From JAAUTS01 sp034440395 (GTDB taxonomy: Bacteria; Verrucomicrobiota; Verrucomicrobiia; Methylacidiphilales; JAAUTS01): 64,000 nt of DNA. The stretch is taken from the NCBI GenBank assembly GCA_034440395.1, contig JAWXBW010000012.1, forward strand, positions 43,419 through 107,418, written 5' to 3'. Position numbers and translations under genes: made by a program. Positions 15,920 through 24,676 of this stretch are shown here, piece after piece (positions within the stretch are counted from its first letter, which is position 1; each line of letters starts with the position of its first letter). A model generated the notes under the pieces. That model was not told the DNA's origin. It did not search any database and worked only from the letters and a program-made list of their open reading frames with translations.

Positions 15920-18413
15920 CGTCTAAGTTCTTAACATTGAGTGCGTTATCCTCGATGAAACGCCTTCTCGGCTCTACTTCGTCACCCATCAGTGTGGTAA
16001 ACATCTCTTCCGCTTCGACTGCGTCAGTCAGGTCAATACGAAGAAGTTTCCGCCGAGATGGGTTCATAGTGGTCTCATAAAGTTCTTTAGCATTCATTTC
16101 GCCTAGACCTTTAAACCGCTTAATCTGAACTCCCCGCCGACCGATCTCCATGATTGATGCCAAAATTTCTGTCAGAGAAAATAAGGACTTTACCTTAGCG
16201 TCATCCCCATCACCCTCGATGATTTGGTACAAAGGATGATCTTGCGAAGCATAGTGATCCACATGCAGACCTTTATCATCAAGCTTCGATAACAAACTAA
16301 AAATTGCCTTGCTCTCGGTCAAGTTAACATGTCGTGCACGACGAGTGGGAACATCTTTTTTCTTCTCAGAAACCTTCACCTCCACATTTTCCTCTTCGCG
16401 CGCCTCATCTCCGAAAAGTTTTAAATCAGCATTTTCACTAGCAAACAAAGCTAAGGCTTCATCCGTAATAAAGTAGTGAACTTTTTCCGCATTCCCTTCA
16501 CGAATCCGCACCAAGTGTTGCGGTAAAATCCCCGACTTCTGATCACGCTTACTTAAATAAGATTCAAAATCTCCACCATGCCGTTTAATACTAGTGGCAT
16601 ATTTATCAAGCTGCTGGAGTAGCTCCAATACTTCCGCTAATTGCTTGGTATTAAACTCTTTGTTATCAGACAAACTTCTGAGACGCACATCTTCTGTGCC
16701 CAGCTGGATCAGAATCTTCGCCATCTGCGCATCATCTTCCACGTATTCCTCACGCTTCTTGCGCTTAATTTGATATAAAGGCGGTTGGGCAATATAGACG
16801 AAACCCTGTTTCACCAACTGCGTCATTTGCCGATAAAAGAACGTCAACAAAAGAGTCCTGATGTGTGATCCATCCACGTCCGCATCCGTCATAATAATGA
16901 TTTTATGGTAACGTAGCCGCTCTATGTTAAAGGCTCCCTCCCCTTCTCCGTCCCCGATCCCCGTGCCGATGGCCGTGATCATAGTCCGAATTTCCGTGTT
17001 TTGCAGCACCTTATCTAAACGAGCTTTTTCTACGTTGATCAATTTCCCACGCAATGGAAGGATAGCCTGAAATTTACGGTCGCGCCCCTGCTTAGCTGAA
17101 CCACCGGCCGAGTCCCCCTCAACGATAAATAACTCCGTATTGGCTGGATCACGATCCGAACAGTCCGCTAACTTGCCAGGCAAGCCCCCAGCACCTAGTG
17201 CAGTCTTACGCACGGCTTCCCGAGCTTTACGCGCTGCTTCGCGAGCACGCGCTGCAGTCAAAGCCTTATCGATAATTTTCTTAGCTAAGGGAGGGTTTGC
17301 ATCAAAGAACGCCATCAAACCCTCATACGTGGCTGACGCCACCATGCCATCCACCTCAGGGGAAATAAGTTTCACCTTCGTCTGTGACTCGAACTTAGGA
17401 TCGCTATGCTTAATTGAGATAACCGCCGTTAAGCCCTCACGCACATCTTCACCCGTAATCGCTGGATCTTTATCCTTTAAAATACCATTCGCCTTAGAAT
17501 ACTGGTTGATCGAGCGTGTTAAAGCTGTGCGGAAGCCTGACAAGTGCGCCCCACCGTCAGGATTATGCACCGTATTCGTGTAGCAAAGAACCATTTCACT
17601 AAAGCCGTCATTATACTGCATGACCGACTCCATGTGAATCTCCACCTGCTTATCCGGTGTGTCCACGTGGTTTTGTTTACGCACCACGACAGGTTTCACA
17701 TGCACTACGGATTTATTTTTATTTAACTGCTTAATAAAATCTTCAATCCCATCCTTGTAATAGAAAACTTCCGCCTCGGTCTTCTGAGTGCGTTCATCAA
17801 TAAGATAAATCTTTAATCCAGAATTCAAGAAAGCTAGTTCCCGCAAACGCTGCTCAATCCGGTCGGTCTTAAATTCCAGAGTTTCCTTAAAAATTTCATG
17901 ATCTGGCATGAAGGTGATGAGTGTCCCCGTATTCTTGCACTTACCGATTACCTCTAACTTCTTCGTTGTCTTCCCACGCTCAAATGCCATGTGGTGTACC
18001 TTGCCATCGCGGTAAACTTCTACTTCAAACCATTCCGAAACCGCATTCACACACTTCGCTCCTACTCCGTGCGTGCCGCCAGAAAATTTATAGCCGCCTT
18101 GGCCATATTTACCGCCAGAATGCAGCGTTGTTAGCACCATTTCTACACCAGGGATTTTATATTGCGGATGAATATCCACAGGAATACCACGGCCATTGTC
18201 TTGAATAGAAATAGAGCCATCTATGTGAATCGTCACATCAATCCGATCACAATGTCCCGCTAGGTGCTCATCGACCGAGTTATCTAACACCTCAGAAACG
18301 CAGTGGTGCAAAGCTCGTTCATCTGTTCCTCCGATGTACATTCCGGGCTTTTTCCGAACCGCTTCTAAACCTTCTAACTTACCGAGTTTTGATGCATCGT
18401 AGGTGTCTGACAT
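15915..18413 (-). CDS. gyrB: DNA gyrase subunit B
   Basis: 832-residue ATPase subunit of gyrase. GHKL ATPase motifs: SEVLDNSVDEHLAG (catalytic Glu and Asn), DNGRGIPVD, LHSGGKY, GGTHGVGAKCVNA. Toprim motifs: VEGDSAGGSAKQGRD, LPLRGKLINVEKAR and IIMTDADVDGSHIRTLL. It ends with FKGLGEMNAKELYETTMNP. The chain is longer than the 640-residue type because of an insert after Toprim (about residues 590-740), as in many Gram-negative gyrases. It is transcribed toward the toxin-antitoxin genes and gyrA, 55 bp before the upstream antitoxin ATG. Confidence 0.98.
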   Translation of the reverse strand: MSDTYDASKLGKLEGLEAVRKKPGMYIGGTDERALHHCVSEVLDNSVDEHLAGHCDRIDVTIHIDGSISIQDNGRGIPVDIHPQYKIPGVEMVLTTLHSGGKYGQGGYKFSGGTHGVGAKCVNAVSEWFEVEVYRDGKVHHMAFERGKTTKKLEVIGKCKNTGTLITFMPDHEIFKETLEFKTDRIEQRLRELAFLNSGLKIYLIDERTQKTEAEVFYYKDGIEDFIKQLNKNKSVVHVKPVVVRKQNHVDTPDKQVEIHMESVMQYNDGFSEMVLCYTNTVHNPDGGAHLSGFRTALTRSINQYSKANGILKDKDPAITGEDVREGLTAVISIKHSDPKFESQTKVKLISPEVDGMVASATYEGLMAFFDANPPLAKKIIDKALTAARAREAARKAREAVRKTALGAGGLPGKLADCSDRDPANTELFIVEGDSAGGSAKQGRDRKFQAILPLRGKLINVEKARLDKVLQNTEIRTMITAIGTGIGDGEGEGAFNIERLRYHKIIIMTDADVDGSHIRTLLLTFFYRQMTQLVKQGFVYIAQPPLYQIKRKKREEYVEDDAQMAKILIQLGTEDVRLRSLSDNKEFNTKQLAEVLELLQQLDKYATSIKRHGGDFESYLSKRDQKSGILPQHLVRIREGNAEKVHYFITDEALALFASENADLKLFGDEAREEENVEVKVSEKKKDVPTRRARHVNLTESKAIFSLLSKLDDKGLHVDHYASQDHPLYQIIEGDGDDAKVKSLFSLTEILASIMEIGRRGVQIKRFKGLGEMNAKELYETTMNPSRRKLLRIDLTDAVEAEEMFTTLMGDEVEPRRRFIEDNALNVKNLDV

Positions 18414-18567
18414 ATCTTAAAATAATCTCAAAAAAACGGGTTCGTAGCAATGGATTTCTGACTCTTTTTTTTATCCGCAAACTCTTGGTGATTAAACCAT
18501 TGCAAAAAGCTTTACAAAGTCGGGAAAGCAGTCTTTTAAGCTAAGACTACTAGCTAGTTATAAGCTT

Positions 18568-18783
18568 CTATTTGAGATGTGTTCGAGCAAAAGCCTGCGC
18601 CTCAGATAAGGCTTCATTACCCTCGTTAAATAGTTTCGCAGTCTCCCTCAACGATGACTCTAAATACTTAGTCCTTATCTCAAGTGGCTGCCCGCCTAAA
18701 TAAACCCAGAGCACCTCAATGTTCGTCACTAATTTGTCAATCGTTTCAGAGGAAGCTTCAAAAATATCGGCGTTCTCAATCAT
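18568..18783 (-). pseudogene. Probable C-terminal remnant of the interrupted nucleotidyltransferase gene
   Basis: 71 codons of helical, acidic sequence (MIENADIFEASSETIDKLV onward) with no domain I know. The frame is the same as that of the nucleotidyltransferase-like gene just upstream. Between them lie 13 sense codons and a single TAG (18823-18825), with no frameshift. The simplest reading is that this is the severed C-terminus of that gene. It could also be re-initiated at the ATG at 18783 as a separate small protein. Confidence 0.55.
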
Positions 18784-18822
18784 GTAATGATGTAAGTCAT
18801 CAAAGGTTGGCCTTCCGAAAGT

Positions 18823-19272
18823 CTAAACGAGCTCATTGATGGCCGTGTAGTCCTTCTCCTCCATACGATGCAACTTCCCAAATACGATATCAATAGGGTG
18901 TGGTATAATGATTTCAATCTCATTCAACTTTAAGCCACATGCCCTGAGTAGATAATTTTTACCTGCCTTAAAAACTGTAGGCGGCAAAACCTGAACAAAA
19001 GGATCACCAACATCTAGTTTCCATTCCATAACACGGTTGCGTAAATGCTCGAAGAACTGATCTGGTGTAATATCTATATCCGCACTTTTAACATGCAGTA
19101 GAGAAGCAAACTCTAAAGGAGCCGAACCGAATACCACGATTCCAGTATCTTTTAAATCAATATCTTTGCTCATTAAGCTCGTGAGTTTATTGAGCACCTT
19201 TCCCGATGGTGTAGCAGCCTCCACCCTAGCTTCCCATTTCCACCCCCGCCAGCTACTTACCGTGCCCAGCAT
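18823..19272 (-). CDS. Nucleotidyltransferase-fold protein (DUF6036-like), probably truncated by an amber codon
   Basis: 149 residues. The core is IVVFGSAPLEFASLL followed by the acidic pair in KSADIDI (D65, D67), the GS-x-D-x-D pattern of the minimal nucleotidyltransferase fold, then PHPIDIVFGKLHRMEEKD near the end. Homologous translation could begin at Met34 (SLMSKDIDL) rather than at 19272. An in-frame TAG ends the protein, while the open frame continues for another 85 codons. The gene overlaps the upstream 78-codon gene by 16 bp. Such domains occur in toxin-antitoxin and abortive-infection systems, but no partner toxin is recognised here. Confidence 0.6.
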   Translation of the reverse strand: MLGTVSSWRGWKWEARVEAATPSGKVLNKLTSLMSKDIDLKDTGIVVFGSAPLEFASLLHVKSADIDITPDQFFEHLRNRVMEWKLDVGDPFVQVLPPTVFKAGKNYLLRACGLKLNEIEIIIPHPIDIVFGKLHRMEEKDYTAINELV

Positions 19273-19493
19273 TTCTTCCCTTGTTCAATAAGACGCCCAG
19301 AAACACCTTTTGTCTCTAGAGCAGATTTATAAAACGCTAGCTTGAGTGGTGTTATCCTTAAGGTGCCACGCTCTGCTCCCATGAGGCAGTGCCCAATGTA
19401 ACGTGAAGCCCGCCAAGCTGGATCAGAAGCATACTCACGACGACTGTTTTTTAGAACTGGCATGACACTTTTAAGATAGTCTTCTCGCAACAA
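19257..19493 (-). CDS. Small protein of unknown function, 78 aa
   Basis: Basic protein (MLREDYLKSVMPVLKNSRRE onward) with no signal peptide or membrane segment and no recognised domain. It overlaps the nucleotidyltransferase-like gene by 16 bp and sits 24 bp after der, so it is probably part of that accessory insertion between der and gyrB. It may be the partner of the nucleotidyltransferase or a remnant of a larger gene. Confidence 0.45.
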   Translation of the reverse strand: MLREDYLKSVMPVLKNSRREYASDPAWRASRYIGHCLMGAERGTLRITPLKLAFYKSALETKGVSGRLIEQGKKCWAR

Positions 19494-19517
19494 GTTTCAA
19501 GCCTCAATCTAACTCAC

Positions 19518-20933
19518 CTATAAATGTGATGGCCTTGAGTATTTAGAGGGCTTAAAGGATTTTTCTCTTTTAGGTTGATTCGGATTTTCTTTCTTATCTT
19601 TCAACACCCAACGCAACGGGCAGCCTTCCCACGGGTAATGTTTCCGGATATTAGATTCTAAATAGCGTTGATAATTATCGGTCCAAAGGTCTTTATCATT
19701 AATAAATGCCACAAGGGTAGGCGGTCCTTCCTCATCTCGTTGCTGGGATATATAGTAAATCTTTAAAGTCTTACCCTTACGTACAGGGGTGCTGCACTGC
19801 GCTACGATAGCTTTCATGGCACGGTTCAATGGTCCCGTCGGCACCATAGTCGCTCTAGCTTGTGCCACCGTTTCCAGTTTTTCTAAAAGAATTTTCATGT
19901 TGGTCTTTTCCTTCGCACTGGCAAAAACCATTGGTGCATGACTAAGGAAGAAAAATTCTTCCCTCACTGCTTCCTCATAAGCTTTACGGAAATCTTGCGC
20001 TTTCTGACCTTTTTTCTTTTCTACATCTTTAGAAAGATCCCATTTGTTGATCAATATAATGCAAGGCTTCTGCGCACCTTGAATCAACGCTGCAATCTTT
20101 TTTTCCTGCACCGCAATACCCTCAGACGCATCCATCACTAAGATGCAGATATGTGAGCGGTTAATCGAGTGTGCTGTCCGCGAGGTCATGGCCTGCTCTA
20201 GTTCATCATGAACTTTGCCTTTTTTACGCATCCCAGCTGTGTCTACGAATTGATACGTATGTTCGTTTAAGATAAAATCCACATCTATCGCATCGCGGGT
20301 AGTTCCGGCAACTGGACTGACGATGAGCCGATCTTCCTGAATCAAGGCATTGAGCAAAGAAGATTTACCCACGTTAGGCCGACCCACTACCGCTACGCGT
20401 GTTTTACGAATGCGCTCAGCATAAGCAATCTCCACTTCCTTCGCCCATTCTTTCGATACAGCTTCCATCAAAGTCTCCACCCCGCGTCCGTGTGCAGCGG
20501 AAACACCGAACATTTCAGAAAACCCTAAACGCCCAAAATCTTGTTCCCAGTCGTTTTGCTTATCCGTATCGAGCTTATTTACCACAAGAATCACCCGCTT
20601 ACTTGTCTTGCGTAAACGACGGCCTATCTCAGCATCCAGCGGTCTAACACCTTCACGACCATCAACAACAAAGAGAATCTCCGTGGCAATATCTAGAGCA
20701 ATATTAACCTCACGTTGAATAGCTTCTTCAAAACCAGAGTGATCATCTAAACCAACCCCACCTGTGTCGATCAAGGTAAAAGGCTTTTCCTCATAATTTG
20801 CCTCCATGCTGAGTCGATCCCGTGTCACACCAGGTCGGTCGTAAACCAGTGCGATTTGTTTACCACAAATTCGGTTGAACAAGGCCGATTTTCCAACATT
20901 CGGACGACCGACAATAGCTAGCACAGGTTTCAT
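19518..20933 (-). CDS. der: Ribosome assembly GTPase Der (EngA)
   Basis: Tandem-GTPase protein needed for 50S subunit assembly. The first G domain has GRPNVGKSALFN (8-19), RPGVTRDR, DTGG and NKLD. The second has GRPNVGKSSLLN (about 185), VAGTTRDAID, DTAGMRKKGK and NKWDLS. A C-terminal KH-like domain follows (VRKGKTLKIYYISQQRDEEGP) and then a basic tail. The length of 471 is normal. It follows pgsA by 63 bp and may belong to the long arg-pgsA-der run. Confidence 0.97.
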   Translation of the reverse strand: MKPVLAIVGRPNVGKSALFNRICGKQIALVYDRPGVTRDRLSMEANYEEKPFTLIDTGGVGLDDHSGFEEAIQREVNIALDIATEILFVVDGREGVRPLDAEIGRRLRKTSKRVILVVNKLDTDKQNDWEQDFGRLGFSEMFGVSAAHGRGVETLMEAVSKEWAKEVEIAYAERIRKTRVAVVGRPNVGKSSLLNALIQEDRLIVSPVAGTTRDAIDVDFILNEHTYQFVDTAGMRKKGKVHDELEQAMTSRTAHSINRSHICILVMDASEGIAVQEKKIAALIQGAQKPCIILINKWDLSKDVEKKKGQKAQDFRKAYEEAVREEFFFLSHAPMVFASAKEKTNMKILLEKLETVAQARATMVPTGPLNRAMKAIVAQCSTPVRKGKTLKIYYISQQRDEEGPPTLVAFINDKDLWTDNYQRYLESNIRKHYPWEGCPLRWVLKDKKENPNQPKREKSFKPSKYSRPSHL

Positions 20934-20996
20934 AGAAGTAAGAGGTTACACAGTTTGCTTAGATTAAAACGGTAAAATGAATAGAAGCCTCTAATC

Positions 20997-21587
20997 TTAT
21001 TTAGAAGACTGAGCATAACCACTGTCGTTCATGGCCTTAAACCCACGCATTAAATAAACCACAATCGAAATTACCGTGAAGACTGCCGCCAAATAAATCA
21101 CCAGCATCAGTGGAATAGCAGTTAGCTTTAACAAAATGATCGCAACAGCCGCCATTTGTAAAAAGGTCGAAGCCTTCCCAGACCAGTGTGGTGAGACTTT
21201 AATATGACGAGTAAATAGATGCAAACAAACGAAGCCTAGGATCAGAATCACGTCCCGACTTAACACCAACACTAAAAACCACAAAGGCAACTTCCCCAAA
21301 CCTTCTACCATGACAAAACTAAGAATAATAATGGCTGACAATAAAAGTGCCTTATCAGCCAACGGATCCAGAATAGAACCTAGTTGACTTTTCTGCTTAA
21401 AGGCTCGCGCCACATATCCATCAATGGCGTCTGAAACCGCAGCTACTAAAAAAGTAACCACGGCGGCAACCCTATACCAGTCCTGCACTTGCCCAGCCTG
21501 ACTACTTTCGTTGTAATAAAGTAGGAATCCAATAAACACTGGGATCAATAAAATCCGAAATAACGTAATTTGCGTAGCGAAAGTCAC
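20997..21587 (-). CDS. pgsA: CDP-diacylglycerol--glycerol-3-phosphate 3-phosphatidyltransferase
   Basis: Makes phosphatidylglycerophosphate, the precursor of phosphatidylglycerol, in the inner membrane. The CDP-alcohol phosphotransferase motif D-x2-DG-x2-AR-x8-G-x3-D-x3-D is complete: D53, D56-G57, A60-R61, G70, D74, D78. About five hydrophobic segments lie in 196 residues. The basic loop and length fit PgsA better than PssA or cardiolipin synthase. It is downstream of argF by 69 bp on the same strand. Confidence 0.92.
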   Translation of the reverse strand: MTFATQITLFRILLIPVFIGFLLYYNESSQAGQVQDWYRVAAVVTFLVAAVSDAIDGYVARAFKQKSQLGSILDPLADKALLLSAIIILSFVMVEGLGKLPLWFLVLVLSRDVILILGFVCLHLFTRHIKVSPHWSGKASTFLQMAAVAIILLKLTAIPLMLVIYLAAVFTVISIVVYLMRGFKAMNDSGYAQSSK

Positions 21588-21656
21588 CCAGTCACTATGC
21601 CCTTGCCATGGTAATGAAGCGATAGCTTATTTATGATAGATACCAAAAAATTCTGA

Positions 21657-22553
21657 CTAATGACTAACGCCCATTCCAACTAAAAAGGCCACGATGGCTT
21701 GCTGTGTGGGTAAACGATTTCCTGCTTGCTCAAAAATAACTTCTGCATGTTGCTCTAAAACTTCTTCCGTAATTTCCATGCCGCGGTAGGCGGGTAAGCA
21801 ATGCAAGACTAATACCTCAGGCTTTGCTAAAGACAAAAGCTCACGATTGATTTGATAGCCTTGGAAAACTTTTTTACGGTCTTGTGCTTCCGCCTCCTTG
21901 CCCATGGAAACCCAAACATCCGTATAAAGAACATCAGCACCTACTGCTGCTTTTTGCGGATCATTTGTTAAGGTCACATTCGCATTCGTCACCGTCGTTT
22001 GGTAAATCTCTGGTGCTGCGCACACTAATTGGAAATCCATAACCTCCGCCGCATGAACCCATGAACGACCCATGTTGCAGCTGGCATCGCCCACAAAGAC
22101 GACCTTCTTTCCACGGATCGACCCAAAGCGTTCTTCATACGTGAAAATATCTGTCAAAATCTGGCAGGGGTGTTCTTCATCCGTTAAAGCATTAACCGTA
22201 GGCACGCCAGAATAATCGGCGAATTGTTCCACATCCGTCTGGGCATAGGTGCGTATAACCGCACCGTGGATCATCTTCCCTAAAACGCGAGCGGTGTCGA
22301 TGATGGGCTCACCACGGCCAAGTTGAATATCTTGAGAACTGAGAAACAAGGTCTCTGCACCCAGCTCACGTAACCCCACCTCAAAGGATACGCGGGTTCG
22401 AGTAGAACTTTTTGAAAAGAGCAAAGCCCAGGTTTGACCTTTGAGAAAGTCCCACTTTTTTTTCCCACGTAGTGCTTTGAATACGCCAACATTTTTTAAA
22501 ATGATCTCAATTTCTTCCCGACTAAAATCCTTAAATTTAAGGTAGCTTCTCAT
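21657..22553 (-). CDS. argF: Ornithine carbamoyltransferase
   Basis: Forms citrulline from ornithine and carbamoyl phosphate. The carbamoyl-phosphate loop is SSTRTR (49-54). Others are HPCQILTD for carbamoyl phosphate, GDASCNMGRSW for ornithine-side binding, and HCLPAYRG with its active-site Cys. The length of 298 is typical. It overlaps argD by 4 bp (ATGA) and is the last arg gene of the argCJBDF run. Confidence 0.96.
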   Translation of the reverse strand: MRSYLKFKDFSREEIEIILKNVGVFKALRGKKKWDFLKGQTWALLFSKSSTRTRVSFEVGLRELGAETLFLSSQDIQLGRGEPIIDTARVLGKMIHGAVIRTYAQTDVEQFADYSGVPTVNALTDEEHPCQILTDIFTYEERFGSIRGKKVVFVGDASCNMGRSWVHAAEVMDFQLVCAAPEIYQTTVTNANVTLTNDPQKAAVGADVLYTDVWVSMGKEAEAQDRKKVFQGYQINRELLSLAKPEVLVLHCLPAYRGMEITEEVLEQHAEVIFEQAGNRLPTQQAIVAFLVGMGVSH

Positions 22554-23752
22554 AGAGTTTTCCGGATGATACCTAGGGCTTGATCTATTTCTGCCCTTGT
22601 TATGTTGTAAGGCGGAAGAAACCGTAAAATATTACCTGTGGCAGGGATCAGCAATAGTCCAGCTTCACGCAGTTTTTGTCCCGCCAGCGTCACGTCCCCT
22701 TCCATTAATAATCCTAGCATAAAGCCCATACCACGCACTTCCAAGATAGAGTGACGACCTTGTAGTTTCTTTAACTCCGCCTTCAGATAATCCCCTAGGA
22801 TGCGAATGTTTTCCGAAAGTTTTTTAGATTCTATCTCTTCTAAAATGGCGAGACTTACCGCACAAGCTAACGGTGTTCCGCCATAAGTTGTGCCATGCGT
22901 CCCAGGCTGTAAGACGTCCGCATAGGCTTGATCAATCCACACCGCACCGATCGGGAAGCCGCCGCCTAAAGACTTCGCCATGGAAATCCCATCTGGCCTA
23001 AAGTTCTCTCCTCCAGAAATTCCTTCTAAAATACGTTGATAACTTTGAAAACATCCCGTCCGAAAAAAGCCGCACTGCACTGCATCCAGTAGTAAAAGAA
23101 TACCTTTTTCTTGGGTCAGCTTGCGTAGTGCTAACAAGTAGTCTGGAGTAGCTGAGGTTATCCCGCCTTCCCCCTGAATCCCTTCAATCATAATGGCCGC
23201 CGTTCTCTCCGTAATGGCAGAGGTCATGGCTTCGATATCATTGTATGGCACCTGAATAAATCCTGGCATCAAGGGCTCAAATCCTTTCTTCACCTTATCC
23301 TGACCCGTGGCGGCTATACCTGCCATGGTGCGACCATGAAAAGAATTAAGCGTGGTAATGACCTCATATTTCCCCTGATCATGCATTGCTTTACGTGCCA
23401 GCTTGAATAATCCCTCGTTCGCTTCCGCTCCACTGTTACAGAAAAACACTTTGCCGCCCCCCGTTAAGCGGACAATCTCCTGTGCTAACTTACCCTGCCC
23501 TGCATGATAATAAAGATTGGAGCAGTGAATGAGCTGTTGCGATTGTTCGCTTAAGGCTCGCACCATCGCAGGATGGGAGTGACCCAAACAATTCACCGCA
23601 ATACCACCACCAAAATCGAGATACTCCTTACCATCCACATCCCAAACACGACAGCCCGTACCCTTTGCTAAAACAAGACTGCGGGCGTAAGACGGAACCA
23701 CATAGTTTTCATAGGTTGCTTTAATCTGTTCAGCTGATTCGGGATTTTTCAC
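22550..23752 (-). CDS. argD: Acetylornithine aminotransferase
   Basis: PLP enzyme, class III aminotransferase, making N-acetylornithine (and possibly succinyl-DAP). Motifs: FCNSGAEANEGLFKLAR, HGRTMA, GEGG in the IQGEGGI turn, LLLDAVQCGFFRTG, the PLP lysine in SMAKSLGGGFPIGA, and HGTTYGGTPLACA. 400 residues. It is fourth in argC-J-B-D-F, 24 bp after argB. The family cannot be told from ornithine or GABA aminotransferase by motif alone; operon context decides. Confidence 0.95.
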   Translation of the reverse strand: MKNPESAEQIKATYENYVVPSYARSLVLAKGTGCRVWDVDGKEYLDFGGGIAVNCLGHSHPAMVRALSEQSQQLIHCSNLYYHAGQGKLAQEIVRLTGGGKVFFCNSGAEANEGLFKLARKAMHDQGKYEVITTLNSFHGRTMAGIAATGQDKVKKGFEPLMPGFIQVPYNDIEAMTSAITERTAAIMIEGIQGEGGITSATPDYLLALRKLTQEKGILLLLDAVQCGFFRTGCFQSYQRILEGISGGENFRPDGISMAKSLGGGFPIGAVWIDQAYADVLQPGTHGTTYGGTPLACAVSLAILEEIESKKLSENIRILGDYLKAELKKLQGRHSILEVRGMGFMLGLLMEGDVTLAGQKLREAGLLLIPATGNILRFLPPYNITRAEIDQALGIIRKTL

Positions 23753-23776
23753 AAGATATGGTTGGTTGAAAAGAGC

Positions 23777-24658
23777 TCAATCCTTAACTATTTCAGTTCC
23801 TATTCCTTGATTCGTAAATAGCTCCAACAAAAGAGCATGAGGAATGCGCCCGTCAATTAAATGGATTTTACTGACTCCGTGCTTCAATGCCTTCAAACAA
23901 GAATTCATCTTAGGTAACATACCTCCATCAATGATCCCGTCCCTCTTCAGCCGCTCGATATCCAGTGGTGTAATCGTCGGGATCAAGGTCTCCGGATCTT
24001 TCGGATCACGCATCACGCCGTTTACGTCCGAGAGATAAATTAACTTTGCCGCTTCCAAGCTAATCGCCATTTCAGCCGCGGCGATGTCTGCATTCACATT
24101 ATAGGCCTGTCCTTGTTCGTCTTCACCCACTGGGGAAATGACGGGTACCACCTCATCCCGAATCGCTTCGAGCACACGTAAAACCTGGCATCCCACTACA
24201 TCGCCTACAAAGCCCAGATCGACTCGTTCCCCTTTATACTCAAAAGGCTCAGACTTAATCGCTTTAAAAATATCTCGTCCAGAAAAAGAGCGAGCCTTAC
24301 CTCCTTTACTGATAATTTGTTCCGTGATGCCAGGAGTGATTACTTGGGAAAGAACCTCGTCCACAATTTGCACTGAATCTTGATCCGTAACACGAAGACC
24401 TGCAATAAACTTAGCTTGCAGCCCCTTTTCCTGCATCCGTTTCGTAATAGCCTTACCTCCGCCATGAACAATGACGGGATTAATCCCCACCGCTTCTAAA
24501 AAAACAATATCACGCACGACCGATGTCACCAGCGTAGGATCTTCCATCGCACTGCCGCCGTATTTAATCACGATCGTTTGACCACGAAAACGTTGCAAAT
24601 AGGGTAGCGCCTCGACTAAAACTTCAGCCCGTTCAATGGACTTAGAAAAATAACTCAT
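23777..24658 (-). CDS. argB: Acetylglutamate kinase
   Basis: Phosphorylates N-acetylglutamate. Amino-acid-kinase fold with VIKYGGSAM near residue 31, VHGGGKAI, and NVNADIAAAEMA, then LIYLSDVNGVM. The length of 293 is typical. The N-terminal helix (SKSIERAEVLVEALPYL) is of the kind seen in arginine-inhibited hexameric enzymes, so feedback inhibition is plausible but not shown. AAGGA lies 7 bp before the ATG. Confidence 0.96.
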   Translation of the reverse strand: MSYFSKSIERAEVLVEALPYLQRFRGQTIVIKYGGSAMEDPTLVTSVVRDIVFLEAVGINPVIVHGGGKAITKRMQEKGLQAKFIAGLRVTDQDSVQIVDEVLSQVITPGITEQIISKGGKARSFSGRDIFKAIKSEPFEYKGERVDLGFVGDVVGCQVLRVLEAIRDEVVPVISPVGEDEQGQAYNVNADIAAAEMAISLEAAKLIYLSDVNGVMRDPKDPETLIPTITPLDIERLKRDGIIDGGMLPKMNSCLKALKHGVSKIHLIDGRIPHALLLELFTNQGIGTEIVKD

Positions 24659-24676
24659 ATACGCTTCCTTGGGGCA

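Noticed and set aside
17140..17583. 147-codon plus-strand frame
   Set aside because: It lies wholly antisense inside gyrB, which has full motif support.
18530..18549. AGTCTT / AAGACT hairpin downstream of the remnant and upstream of gyrB end region
   Set aside because: Only 6 bp with no T-run; likely chance.
18568..19272. TAG as a recoded sense codon
   Set aside because: gyrB ends in TAG, and no matching suppressor tRNA is seen, so a nonsense mutation is simpler.
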